NCBI GenBank assembly: GCA_015057865.1
Contig: SVDH01000012.1
Span: forward strand, 1 to 64,000
From: Lachnospiraceae bacterium
GTDB lineage: Bacteria; Bacillota; Clostridia; Lachnospirales; Lachnospiraceae
Length of the DNA stretch: 64,000 nt
Direction of reading: 5' to 3'
The notes below the pieces were generated by a model. That model saw nothing but the letters and a program-made list of their open reading frames with translations. It searched no databases and was not told the DNA's origin. Both the position numbers and the translations under genes were made by a program. How positions within the stretch are numbered: the first letter of the stretch is position 1; the number at the start of each line of letters is the position of its first letter. Below are positions 44,299-52,365 of the stretch, piece by piece.

Positions 44299-45660
44299 TT
44301 AAAATCTTTCGTATTCTACACGAATCGACCGCAGACACTCACAGTCTTTTTTGCCCTTTTGTTTTGCATAGACACGGTACTGCTTCGTCCCGGTTTTTGT
44401 CTCTGGATAAACAAATGTAGCATCCGGTCCATATGGGCGGACCACCTGATACTTTGCATCCGAGTCACTCAGATCCTTCTCCGCAAACGCATACTCCACC
44501 TCCACCGCAGACCCTGTCCATGGTGTTGCCGTAATTTCTACGCCTTCGCCCGGAATGATATGCTGCTCCAGGTAGAGACTGTCGATCCGTCTGACAGAAG
44601 AATAATATTCTTCATCAGAGAAAAACATGTCCGCACCGGATTGTCCATTTTCTTCTTTTATCCAGACATCTGCCAGAACTGACGAAAACTTATCCGCACC
44701 TGTCACATTGCAATGCTCCCAATCTTTGAAATCATCTTTTGTCATCAAAAGATAATCCGGACGGATCAGGTTAAAATCATAATAGGAAACATCTCTTTTT
44801 GCCAGAAACTGTTTGATCACGGCATTGCGTTCCATATAGGCCGGGCCGGTCCGAAGGACCCAGCTGTAAGTGTTCGGAACGCCGATCACCATGAGTTTTG
44901 CATCGTGCTGCCGGCAAATCTCGCAGATCTCCCCCAGTTCATTCAGCGCATCTTCCGAAAGCATATCAATCGTCCATTCTTCCGGCTTAACCGATGCGTT
45001 AAAATCATAATCATTGATCTGTGTAAACGGTTTGAAACCATCCGGTTCGCGGTTGTTGTTCCAGTTTGCACTTGCCGGCTGCTCTCCCGAGATCTTCGCT
45101 TTCACATTCTTCTGCCAGGACCCCTTTGCGCCTCTGCTGCTGACCCATGGAAAGAAGTAGTTGACGGATTCCGTATCTTTTCCATACTCCGGGTCAAACA
45201 TGAAACCGGCAGCATTTTTCATCTTCACGCTGATTGGCTGTCCGGTATTTCTTGCACGGACAAACGCCGCCTCCGGACGGCTGTGTCTTTCATGCCCTTC
45301 TCCAAGGAAGTATGGATCCAGTGCCAGAACCACTGCCTTAGGTTCATGTTCTTCCATCACCATTTCCAGAAGCTCTTTCGAATGATACAGCGACTGTGCA
45401 TTGGTTCCCATATTAAAGGAATGCAGCCCTGTTTTTTCATCGATCACAGACGGATCGATTCCCTCATAGCAATGGGAATCTCCCAGATAAACCATATCCA
45501 GACTGCCCTTTTCCATCTTGCGGTATTGTTCAAACATCGCTCCGCTGGCCGAGCTGTAAGGAGTGATCAAAAATGTCGCAACCGCATTCAGTACAATGAT
45601 CCCCGCAAGCAATGCGATAACCCAGAGGATCCGTTTTTGGCTCTTTTTAGAAATTCGCAT
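44299..45660 (-). CDS. Membrane-anchored SGNH hydrolase/acyltransferase (DltD-like)
   Basis: 453 residues from MRISKKSQKRILWVIALLAGIIVLNAVATF, one N-terminal membrane anchor, then an extracellular SGNH domain. The nucleophile block is YLGDSHCYEGIDPSVID and the Asp/His block is KDWEHCNVTGADKFS (DxxH). A roughly 110-residue C-terminal extension looks like beta structure. It overlaps the MBOAT gene by 14 bp. DltD-type proteins pass the acyl group from the membrane enzyme to the polymer outside the cell. Confidence 0.85.
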   Translation of the reverse strand: MRISKKSQKRILWVIALLAGIIVLNAVATFLITPYSSASGAMFEQYRKMEKGSLDMVYLGDSHCYEGIDPSVIDEKTGLHSFNMGTNAQSLYHSKELLEMVMEEHEPKAVVLALDPYFLGEGHERHSRPEAAFVRARNTGQPISVKMKNAAGFMFDPEYGKDTESVNYFFPWVSSRGAKGSWQKNVKAKISGEQPASANWNNNREPDGFKPFTQINDYDFNASVKPEEWTIDMLSEDALNELGEICEICRQHDAKLMVIGVPNTYSWVLRTGPAYMERNAVIKQFLAKRDVSYYDFNLIRPDYLLMTKDDFKDWEHCNVTGADKFSSVLADVWIKEENGQSGADMFFSDEEYYSSVRRIDSLYLEQHIIPGEGVEITATPWTGSAVEVEYAFAEKDLSDSDAKYQVVRPYGPDATFVYPETKTGTKQYRVYAKQKGKKDCECLRSIRVEYERF

Positions 45661-47215
45661 AAACAAATCCTCCTCCCACATCCTGAACATATGAGAAAGA
45701 TGCTATCGTCAGGAATATCAGCAGCATCCAAATGCCCCAGCGGACCGCCGCATTTTTGTTTTGGATCCATAAAAAGACATCCGTTCCGCGCTCCCGCATC
45801 ACGCTGCAGATAAATACGATTGCAATTGCGATCAGAACCAGGACCGGCACAAATGCTACATCCTTTGCAAGTGTTTTATTAATGATGCTCTCAACCGTAG
45901 ACAGGTCCCAGTCCGGTCTTGTAAAGACGCACCGCAGCGCGATAAAGCTGTCTGCAACACGCTGATACTGTTCAAACAAAAGACCGATGCATACCAGGAT
46001 AAATGTCCTTATGATCTGGAACACATGGAATCCGCCGGACTTCATATCGATATGCAATTTTTCGGCAAGACGTTTGAAAACCGGTGCCAAGAGTTCGCTG
46101 ACTGCGATCAAAACGCCGTTATATAATCCCCAGAAAACATAATTCCAGCCGGTTCCGTGCCAGATACCGACGATCAGAAATACGACCACATTTCCAATCG
46201 CTGCCGGCAGGATCCTTCCGGTATTGCCGAACTTTTTCACGCCCCATTTCATGACGTTCATCATCGGCTTCGTAACGGCAAGCGGATAAAACACATAATC
46301 CCGCATCCATGCACCAAGTGTGATATGCCAGCGTCTCCAGAAATTAGCCATAGACGTTGCAAAATAAGGCTGCTCAAAGTTCTTAAGCATCTGTACGCCA
46401 AACAGGCCGGAGACCGCCATTGCCATATCGATCCCGCCTGAAAAGTCTGCATATTCCTGCATTGCAAATGCCAACATGCCAAATACGACCACTGCACCGC
46501 TCTGCTCACCGACCGGTGCGTCATAGATCATCTGTACCGTTTTTGCCAAAACATCTGCGATCGCATACTTTTTGAATGCGCCAAACAGGAACAAAGCGGC
46601 CATCCTGCAGAATGTATCCCAGTCAATCGAATGGCTGCAGAAAAACTGATCGCGAAGTTTGTTGAACCGGTTGATCGGTCCCTGAATAATCTGCGGGAAC
46701 CAGGAAACAAATAGCAGAAAATGGAAATAATTCTTCTCATGTTGATACTTTCCGTTATAAACATCTGCCAGATAGGAAACTGCCTGAAATGTGTAAAACG
46801 AAATGCCAAGCGGCAGGATCAGTCCTGTACTAAGCAGGCCCCCTTCCTGTCCCGGAAGCAGATTACAGATCTTAAACGCTGCCAGCATGCCAAAGTTGAT
46901 CACCAGAATGACAATCAGCACAAACCGTTTCTTTCTGATATATTTCTTTTTGATCGCTTTCTTTTCTTCTTTTGTGATTCCTTCTCTTTTTTGCTCCTGT
47001 TTTCGTTTTTCATTTAACCGGTCAAGGAGCTTTGCCGCGCCCCAGATGGTCACAGATGTGATCAGCAAAAACAGAACCCGCCAGCCTGCTAGCCATACAT
47101 AAAACAGCATACTTCCCACAAGAAGCAAAATCCACTGCTTTTTCCGGCATACTGTGTAATACAGGATAAACAAAATAGCCACAAAAAGGAAAAATAAGAT
47201 TGAATAAAACTGCAT
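45647..47215 (-). CDS. MBOAT-family O-acyltransferase (DltB-like)
   Basis: 522 residues with about 11 membrane segments. MBOAT landmarks: FWRRWHITLGAWMRDYVFYPL and the catalytic His in IVGIWHGTGWNYVFWGLYNG. It is closest in layout to DltB/AlgI proteins that move an acyl group across the membrane with a partner carrier and an SGNH protein. First gene of the cluster. The start at 47215 has only a distant AAGGAAA. Confidence 0.92.
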   Translation of the reverse strand: MQFYSILFFLFVAILFILYYTVCRKKQWILLLVGSMLFYVWLAGWRVLFLLITSVTIWGAAKLLDRLNEKRKQEQKREGITKEEKKAIKKKYIRKKRFVLIVILVINFGMLAAFKICNLLPGQEGGLLSTGLILPLGISFYTFQAVSYLADVYNGKYQHEKNYFHFLLFVSWFPQIIQGPINRFNKLRDQFFCSHSIDWDTFCRMAALFLFGAFKKYAIADVLAKTVQMIYDAPVGEQSGAVVVFGMLAFAMQEYADFSGGIDMAMAVSGLFGVQMLKNFEQPYFATSMANFWRRWHITLGAWMRDYVFYPLAVTKPMMNVMKWGVKKFGNTGRILPAAIGNVVVFLIVGIWHGTGWNYVFWGLYNGVLIAVSELLAPVFKRLAEKLHIDMKSGGFHVFQIIRTFILVCIGLLFEQYQRVADSFIALRCVFTRPDWDLSTVESIINKTLAKDVAFVPVLVLIAIAIVFICSVMRERGTDVFLWIQNKNAAVRWGIWMLLIFLTIASFSYVQDVGGGFVYANF

Positions 47216-47284
47216 GTTAACGATACCCGTTTCCTTGCAGGATTCCTTTCACCTTAAACTGTGTTAAAAAACCACACCGTTCCT

Positions 47285-47310
47285 ACTATACCACAAATTT
47301 CTATAATGGA
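47285..47310 (-). promoter_or_regulatory. Putative promoter of the Dlt-like cluster
   Basis: Minus-strand TGGTATAGT is an extended -10 element about 70 bp before the MBOAT start; the -35 region is weak. Divergent from the MobA-MobB promoter. Confidence 0.5.
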
Positions 47311-47350
47311 AGCATTTTTCATAAAAACTATGCATCTTTTTTACACGCTC

Positions 47351-47380
47351 TTGACTTTCCGTTTCAAAAACATAGATAAT
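47351..47380 (+). promoter_or_regulatory. Promoter of the MobA-MobB gene
   Basis: TTGACT (47351-47356), 18 bp, GATAAT (47375-47380), about 38 bp before the start codon. GGGGGGG lies at a good distance before the ATG. Confidence 0.65.
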
Positions 47381-47417
47381 AAGTAAATACGTTGAATCAA
47401 ACAGGGGGGGTAACAAG

Positions 47418-48563
47418 ATGAACTATGCATTGGTAATACTCTGCGGCGGGCTCAGCAAAAGAATGGGATTTGATAAAACATTTCTTCCTTTTGGAGACTG
47501 CAGCCTGTTACAATATCAGGTGAAGCGCTATTCTCCATATTTTCAGAACATCTATCTGTCCGTGCCGGCATACAGAAACAGACCCGTTGACTATCAGGCG
47601 ATCTGTGGCTGTAGGGCAATCGAAGATATGGTCGAAAACTATGGTCCGATCGGCGGTCTTTACAGCTGTTTTCAGAATACAGAAGAAGATATTTTATTCT
47701 TTACATCCGTTGATGCGCCATTTACAGATCCCGCACTTGCAAAAGAAATTTGTGAAGCACTGATCGATCAGCCGGAAGCAGATGTCTGCGGCATCCAGGA
47801 TCCGGAAGGCCGTACACAGCCTTTGTTTACTGCATATTCCCGCAGGATCCTGCCATGGTTAGAGCATGCCTTAGAGGATAACAATTACCGGCTCCGCGCG
47901 ATGCTTCGCAGGGTGAATGTTCATATCTTAGACCGGTTTCTTCCCACCGATCAGTTTTTTAACATGAATGATCCCGCTACCTATTACTATGCATTAAACA
48001 AGCTTTCGCAAAAGCTGCCCGGTGCATTTCCCGCAGACTTTGCAACTGCCCAGCCAAAACAGCCGACATCGATTCCATCCCTTTCCTTTGTCGCCAAATC
48101 CGGCACCGGAAAGACGACTTATCTCGAGAAACTGCTTCCGCTCCTGAAAAAGGAACTGCTGCGGATCGCGGTTGTCAAGCATGACGCACACGGCTTTGAG
48201 ATCGATAAGCCCGGGAAAGACAGCTATCGCCTCACGCAGGCCGGCGCAGATCATATGATCCTGACTTCCAAGGATAAGACAGCTGTCATCTTCTCCCACA
48301 AAGAGCAGAATCCTGAGCTGTCCTTTATCTTAAAACACATCGAAAATGTAGACCTGATCATTACAGAAGGATATAAACTTGGCGACCAGCAAAAGATCCA
48401 TATCTTACGCAAAGGGCATTGCGAAGCACCGATCGTCGATACCGATAAAATCATCGCTTATGTGACAGATTTTCCCTATGAAGCAGATGTTCCGGTATTT
48501 GACTTAAACCGTCCGGAAGACATCGTGCCGTTCCTGCTGACCAGATTCCGTCCGGATCTCTAA
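47418..48563 (+). CDS. MobA-MobB fusion, molybdopterin guanine dinucleotide synthesis
   Basis: 381 residues. Residues 1-190 form the MobA nucleotidyltransferase (LVILCGGLSKRMGFDKTFLPFG, YGPIGGLYSCF, TSVDAPFTDP), which attaches GMP to molybdopterin. From about 215 on is the MobB GTP-binding partner (FVAKSGTGKTTYLEKLLPLL, IAVVKHDAHGFEIDKPGKDSYRLTQAGA, DLIITEGYK). The fusion would let one chain make the Mo-bis-MGD cofactor of formate dehydrogenases and related enzymes. It stands alone on the plus strand; no other cofactor gene is nearby. A weak 8-bp inverted pair (48596-48603/48626-48633) follows. Confidence 0.93.
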   Translation: MNYALVILCGGLSKRMGFDKTFLPFGDCSLLQYQVKRYSPYFQNIYLSVPAYRNRPVDYQAICGCRAIEDMVENYGPIGGLYSCFQNTEEDILFFTSVDAPFTDPALAKEICEALIDQPEADVCGIQDPEGRTQPLFTAYSRRILPWLEHALEDNNYRLRAMLRRVNVHILDRFLPTDQFFNMNDPATYYYALNKLSQKLPGAFPADFATAQPKQPTSIPSLSFVAKSGTGKTTYLEKLLPLLKKELLRIAVVKHDAHGFEIDKPGKDSYRLTQAGADHMILTSKDKTAVIFSHKEQNPELSFILKHIENVDLIITEGYKLGDQQKIHILRKGHCEAPIVDTDKIIAYVTDFPYEADVPVFDLNRPEDIVPFLLTRFRPDL

Positions 48564-48635
48564 AAACGATACTTTATGGTATTCCCACCGTATTCTATGC
48601 AGAAACAAGATAGAACACTACTTACTCTGCATAAC

Positions 48636-48677
48636 TGTTGTTTGACAACAAGGCCTATAATAGTATTGTAACAATAC
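48636..48677 (+). promoter_or_regulatory. merR promoter with two palindromes
   Basis: TTGACA (48642-48647), 16 bp, TATTGT (48664-48669). TGTTGT-ttg-ACAACA (48636-48650) covers the -35 and GTATTGT-a-ACAATAC (48663-48677), a perfect 7+7 palindrome, covers the -10. Both look like operator half-sites; autoregulation by the MerR protein is likely. Confidence 0.6.
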
Positions 48678-48736
48678 AGTTTGATATCAGAAAAGATGCC
48701 TCAAAACCGGCATCCGATTTGAATAACAGGTGGACA

Positions 48737-49621
48737 ATGTCTTCAGATTACGCTTCTATCAATCGAAAACTGTCGATATCAGAAATGGCGCAGATTCATG
48801 ATATCACGCGTCAGACTCTGATCTATTATGACAAGATCGATCTCTTTAAACCGGCGATCACAGAAGAAAACGGCTATCGATATTACAGCACACTACAGAT
48901 CCCGCAGCTTCGCGAGATCTGTTTTCTGCGCGCGATCGGTATGCCGATCGATGAGATCCGCAAACACAATGCGTCCAACAGCTTCGATACTGCGATCGAT
49001 CTGTTAAAAGCACAGAATCAAAAGCTGCAAAAAGAAATAGACAATCTCAGAAAGCAGCAGAACAAGATTAAAAACCGACTGCGGATCTACGAGCATGCGC
49101 CGGATTATTTCGACGCGGAGTACAAACCGTTTATCCGCCATCTGCCGGAGCGCCATGTATATTATCATCCATGGAATCATGAGGATCTGACCAGACACGG
49201 CCTGCACTTTGCGCTGATGCGTACCTGGAACCAGGCAGAGCAGATGGGATTTCTCCCGTCGAACCAGTATGGCTCCCTGATCTTTTTAGAGGATGTGCAT
49301 GCCGGCGATCCGTTTGCACATGCAGGCTGCTGCAGCCTGATCTTCCCGGACGAACACGATCACCCGGAAAACGGAGAAGGCTATTATGTGCTGCCAGCCG
49401 CTGATTATGCCTGCCTGCAGCATTTTGGCATGCCGTATGAACCCCAATACTTAGAACGTCTTTTAACCTGGATCAAGGACAATGATTACACGGTCTTTGA
49501 TAACATTTACGACAAATGTGTCTTAGATGCCAGCTTCTATGAGAACAGTGACAATACGATGGATTTCTGCGAACTGCAGATCCCGATCCGCGGCACCAGA
49601 AGTGCCATGCTGGTATCATAA
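48737..49621 (+). CDS. MerR-family transcriptional regulator with effector domain
   Basis: 294 residues from MSSDYASINRKLSISEMAQ; AGGTGG lies just before. The winged helix is LSISEMAQIHDITRQTLIYYDKIDLFKPAITEENGYRYYS, followed by a coiled coil (about 95-135, KAQNQKLQKEIDNLRKQQNKIKNRL) and a C-terminal region of about 160 residues like a GyrI/BmrR-type small-molecule-binding domain. Regulators of this build usually activate drug or stress genes. The target is probably its own promoter or a neighbour. A strong terminator follows. Confidence 0.88.
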   Translation: MSSDYASINRKLSISEMAQIHDITRQTLIYYDKIDLFKPAITEENGYRYYSTLQIPQLREICFLRAIGMPIDEIRKHNASNSFDTAIDLLKAQNQKLQKEIDNLRKQQNKIKNRLRIYEHAPDYFDAEYKPFIRHLPERHVYYHPWNHEDLTRHGLHFALMRTWNQAEQMGFLPSNQYGSLIFLEDVHAGDPFAHAGCCSLIFPDEHDHPENGEGYYVLPAADYACLQHFGMPYEPQYLERLLTWIKDNDYTVFDNIYDKCVLDASFYENSDNTMDFCELQIPIRGTRSAMLVS

Positions 49622-49640
49622 CAAAAGAAGAAGAAACATA

Positions 49641-49670
49641 GAAAAGCCATCCGTTTCCGGATGGCTTTTC
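49641..49670. terminator. Bidirectional terminator between merR and the sugar ABC operon
   Basis: A perfect 13-bp stem GAAAAGCCATCCG/CGGATGGCTTTTC with a 4-nt loop. It has A-tracts and T-tracts on both sides, so it ends the plus-strand merR and the minus-strand permease gene that converge on it. Confidence 0.93.
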
Positions 49671-49689
49671 TACGTCATTTATGGGAGGA

Positions 49690-49701
49690 GCGCAATTGCG
49701 C
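49690..49701. repeat. Palindrome GCGCAATTGCGC
   Basis: A perfect 12-bp palindrome between the permease stop and the bidirectional terminator; flanking GGA/TCC extends it with one bulge. Possibly a minor second hairpin of the 3' end or a protein-binding site. Confidence 0.5.
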
Positions 49702-49728
49702 ATCCTGTCAAAGGTAAATGGTTGGTAA

Positions 49729-50706
49729 TTATCTTCTCTTCTTTCCAAGCATGTCGACTGCTACTACGATGATCAGGACCGCACCGATGACGATCTTCTG
49801 TACAGAAGCAGAGATACCCATGATGTTCAGACCGGTACTGATGACGCAGATAACGAAAGCGCCGACAACTGTCTTTGCAAGTTTACCCTCGCCACCCATC
49901 AGACTGGTTCCGCCGATGGATGCTGCCGCAATGGCAAGAATGTTATATCCTCCGTCTGCCACGTTCGGGCTTCCTGTCATCAGACGGGATGCCAGTACCA
50001 GACCTGCGATCGCTGCACCAAGTCCGTTCAGTGTAAAGATCAGGACCGTATATTTGTCAACATTTACACCTGACAGTCTAGCAGTCTTTTCATTACTGCC
50101 GATCGCATATGTGTAACGTCCCATCTTTGTATTATTGATCAGATAGAGACAGATGATAAAGAAAATGATCGCGATGATAAACTGTGACGGAATATTGATC
50201 TTGCCCGGGATCAGCGCCAGTGTTTTGCCGCCCCAGAACTCAAACGGAACTGCTGCGTCCGATACATGATTGATCCGGATGGAAGTCTCATGCGTCAATA
50301 CCAACGCCAGACCACTGGCCGCATACATCATACCGGCTGTCATAATGAAGAACGGTACGCGCAGCTTTGCGATACAGAAACCATTGATAAAACCGCATAC
50401 CAGTCCCACGATGATGCCTACGATCGACGCCGGAATACAGGACATGCCTGTCTGCATACAAAGAGAAGCAACACAGCCGACCAGTGCCGCGATCGCGCCG
50501 ATCGAAAGATCGATCTTTCCGCTGATCATGACAAATGTCATGCCACAGCCAAACAGAATGTATACTGCGCCGGTTCTTAAAAGGCTGGTTAAGTTACCCC
50601 AGCTGAAGAATCCCTCTCCTACGATTGAAAAGAATACGATGAGCGCAACCAGTATGATATACGTTCCATATTTTTCATAGATTTTTTTCCCAATTGATGC
50701 CTGCAT
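49729..50706 (-). CDS. Sugar ABC transporter permease (RbsC type)
   Basis: 325 residues from MQASIGKKIYEKYGTYIILVALIVFFSIV; AGGAGG precedes ATG 50706. About ten hydrophobic segments and the family block GSNEKTARLSGVNVDKYTVLIFTLNGLGAAIAGLVLASRL plus GGTSLMGGEG, as in ribose/galactose/autoinducer permeases. It pairs with the ATPase gene 10 bp upstream and the binding protein before it. Confidence 0.94.
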   Translation of the reverse strand: MQASIGKKIYEKYGTYIILVALIVFFSIVGEGFFSWGNLTSLLRTGAVYILFGCGMTFVMISGKIDLSIGAIAALVGCVASLCMQTGMSCIPASIVGIIVGLVCGFINGFCIAKLRVPFFIMTAGMMYAASGLALVLTHETSIRINHVSDAAVPFEFWGGKTLALIPGKINIPSQFIIAIIFFIICLYLINNTKMGRYTYAIGSNEKTARLSGVNVDKYTVLIFTLNGLGAAIAGLVLASRLMTGSPNVADGGYNILAIAAASIGGTSLMGGEGKLAKTVVGAFVICVISTGLNIMGISASVQKIVIGAVLIIVVAVDMLGKKRR

Positions 50707-50716
50707 AACCAACCTC

Positions 50717-52234
50717 CTAAATGTCAAGCATGAGTCTTAACATTTTCTTTTTCAGATCCTTTTCCGTGTCCTCAAACTCCCCAACTTTATGTCCTTCCCG
50801 CATGACAACGATGCGGTTGCACAATCCGATCAGCTCATCCTCTTCGGACGAGATTACGATCACGCCGATCTTTTGCTTCACCAGATTCTGTATGATCCGG
50901 TAGAAGTCTGCCCGGGCGCCTACGTCAACGCCTCGGGTCGGCTCATCCAAAAGCAGGAGATTTGGTCTTGCCATCAGCCATTTCCCAAGGCAAACCTTTT
51001 GCTGGTTACCGCCGCTGAGATTCTCGATGGCCTGGTCTTTTCCGGTCGTCTTGACCTTCAGGCTTGCGATCTGTTCCTCCACCTCTTTGTTCTCTTCCCT
51101 CTTATCGATATGGAAGTTCTTTCCGAGGCGGTTTAAGTTACTGATGCTCATATTCTCAAGGATCGAGCGGACTGCCATGATCCCCTCTTCCTTCCGGTCT
51201 TCACTGACATATCCGATGCCCTTCTTCACCGCATCCTGCGGCGACCTGATATTGAGCTTTTCTCCTCTATAGATAAACTCGCCGGCATCCAGATGATAGA
51301 CACCGAAGATCGTCTTTGCGATCTCTGTCCGGCCGGCTCCCGCCAGTCCGGCAAATCCGAGTATTTCTCCCTCTTTTAATTCGAAGCTGACATCTTCGTA
51401 CAATCCTGCGCTGCTGACATTTTTTGCTTCGAAGATCACATCCCCTGTTTCACGGTATTTCTCCGGGAACTGGTTCGTATTCTTCGATCCGATGATTCCC
51501 TCTAACAGACGGTGTGTATCCACATACTGAATGTCGTCGGTAAAGATCAGCTTGCCGTCCCGCAAAAGTGTGATCCTGTCACAGATCCGGTACACTTCCG
51601 ACATGCGGTGCGTGATATAGATCATTCCGACATTCCGTTCCTTCAGACGTCTCATCAGTGCAAACAGCTGATCCGTTTCCTGCAGCGTCAGGGAAGATGT
51701 CGGCTCATCAAAAATGATCAGATCTGCATCCAGGTTCATCGCTCTTGTGATCTCGATCATCTGCTGCATTGCGACCGGAAGATCACCTGCGCGTGTGTCG
51801 AGGTCAAGGTCGATACCTACCTCCTGCATGACTTCCTTTGCGCGCTTTCGCATCGCTTTCCAGTCATAAACGCCTGCTTTGTTTGTGATCTCGTTTGCAA
51901 TAAAGATATTTTCCAGCACGCTCAGATGCGGAAGGATGTTCAATTCCTGAAATACCATCGTTACACCATCCCGCTGCGCATCCGCAACGCGTGTCATGAT
52001 CTTCGGCTCTCTTCCGTCATGACTGATGTAAGCTCCTTCATCCGGCGTATAAACGCCCGCAAGGATCTTCATAAGGGTGGATTTTCCGGCGCCGTTTGCG
52101 CCCATCAGCGCATGCACTTCGCCTGCATATGCATGAAACTCCACATCATCCAATACCTTCGTTCCGCTGAACGTCTTGGAGATGTTTTTCATGACCAGTA
52201 TTTCTTTTTTTCCGGCTGCTTCTTTGTTTTCCAT
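50717..52234 (-). CDS. Sugar ABC transporter ATP-binding protein (RbsA/MglA type)
   Basis: 505 residues with two ATPase halves. The first has GANGAGKSTLMKIL, VAMQQMIEITRAM and LIIFDEPTSSLTLQE; the second has GLAGAGRTEIAKTIFG, LSGGNQQKVCLGKWL and LLLDEPTRGVDVGA. The altered second Walker A (AGAGRTE) is normal for this family. It drives uptake of a pentose or other monosaccharide. Confidence 0.95.
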   Translation of the reverse strand: MENKEAAGKKEILVMKNISKTFSGTKVLDDVEFHAYAGEVHALMGANGAGKSTLMKILAGVYTPDEGAYISHDGREPKIMTRVADAQRDGVTMVFQELNILPHLSVLENIFIANEITNKAGVYDWKAMRKRAKEVMQEVGIDLDLDTRAGDLPVAMQQMIEITRAMNLDADLIIFDEPTSSLTLQETDQLFALMRRLKERNVGMIYITHRMSEVYRICDRITLLRDGKLIFTDDIQYVDTHRLLEGIIGSKNTNQFPEKYRETGDVIFEAKNVSSAGLYEDVSFELKEGEILGFAGLAGAGRTEIAKTIFGVYHLDAGEFIYRGEKLNIRSPQDAVKKGIGYVSEDRKEEGIMAVRSILENMSISNLNRLGKNFHIDKREENKEVEEQIASLKVKTTGKDQAIENLSGGNQQKVCLGKWLMARPNLLLLDEPTRGVDVGARADFYRIIQNLVKQKIGVIVISSEEDELIGLCNRIVVMREGHKVGEFEDTEKDLKKKMLRLMLDI

Positions 52235-52288
52235 ATCCAGCTGCCTCTCTGTTCCTTTCGCAGAACATTTCTCTTATTATCCGCAGGA

Positions 52289-52321
52289 ATCCCTGTCGCG
52301 GGATTGCCCCGCGGCAGGGAT
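52289..52321 (-). promoter_or_regulatory. Intercistronic hairpin between binding-protein and ATPase genes
   Basis: ATCCCTGTCGCGGG and CCCGCGGCAGGGAT form a 14-bp stem with one mismatch, in the 131-bp gap after the binding-protein gene. No U-run follows on the minus strand. Such stems often protect or limit the transcript so that binding protein is made in excess. Confidence 0.65.
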
Positions 52322-52365
52322 CGCTTTATGTTATTTGCTTCAGATTAAGGATATCACGTTTTGCT

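Noticed and set aside
44713-45813. 366-residue plus-strand ORF opposite the DltD-like gene
   Set aside because: Antisense to a gene with clear SGNH motifs; no domain signal and no start signal.
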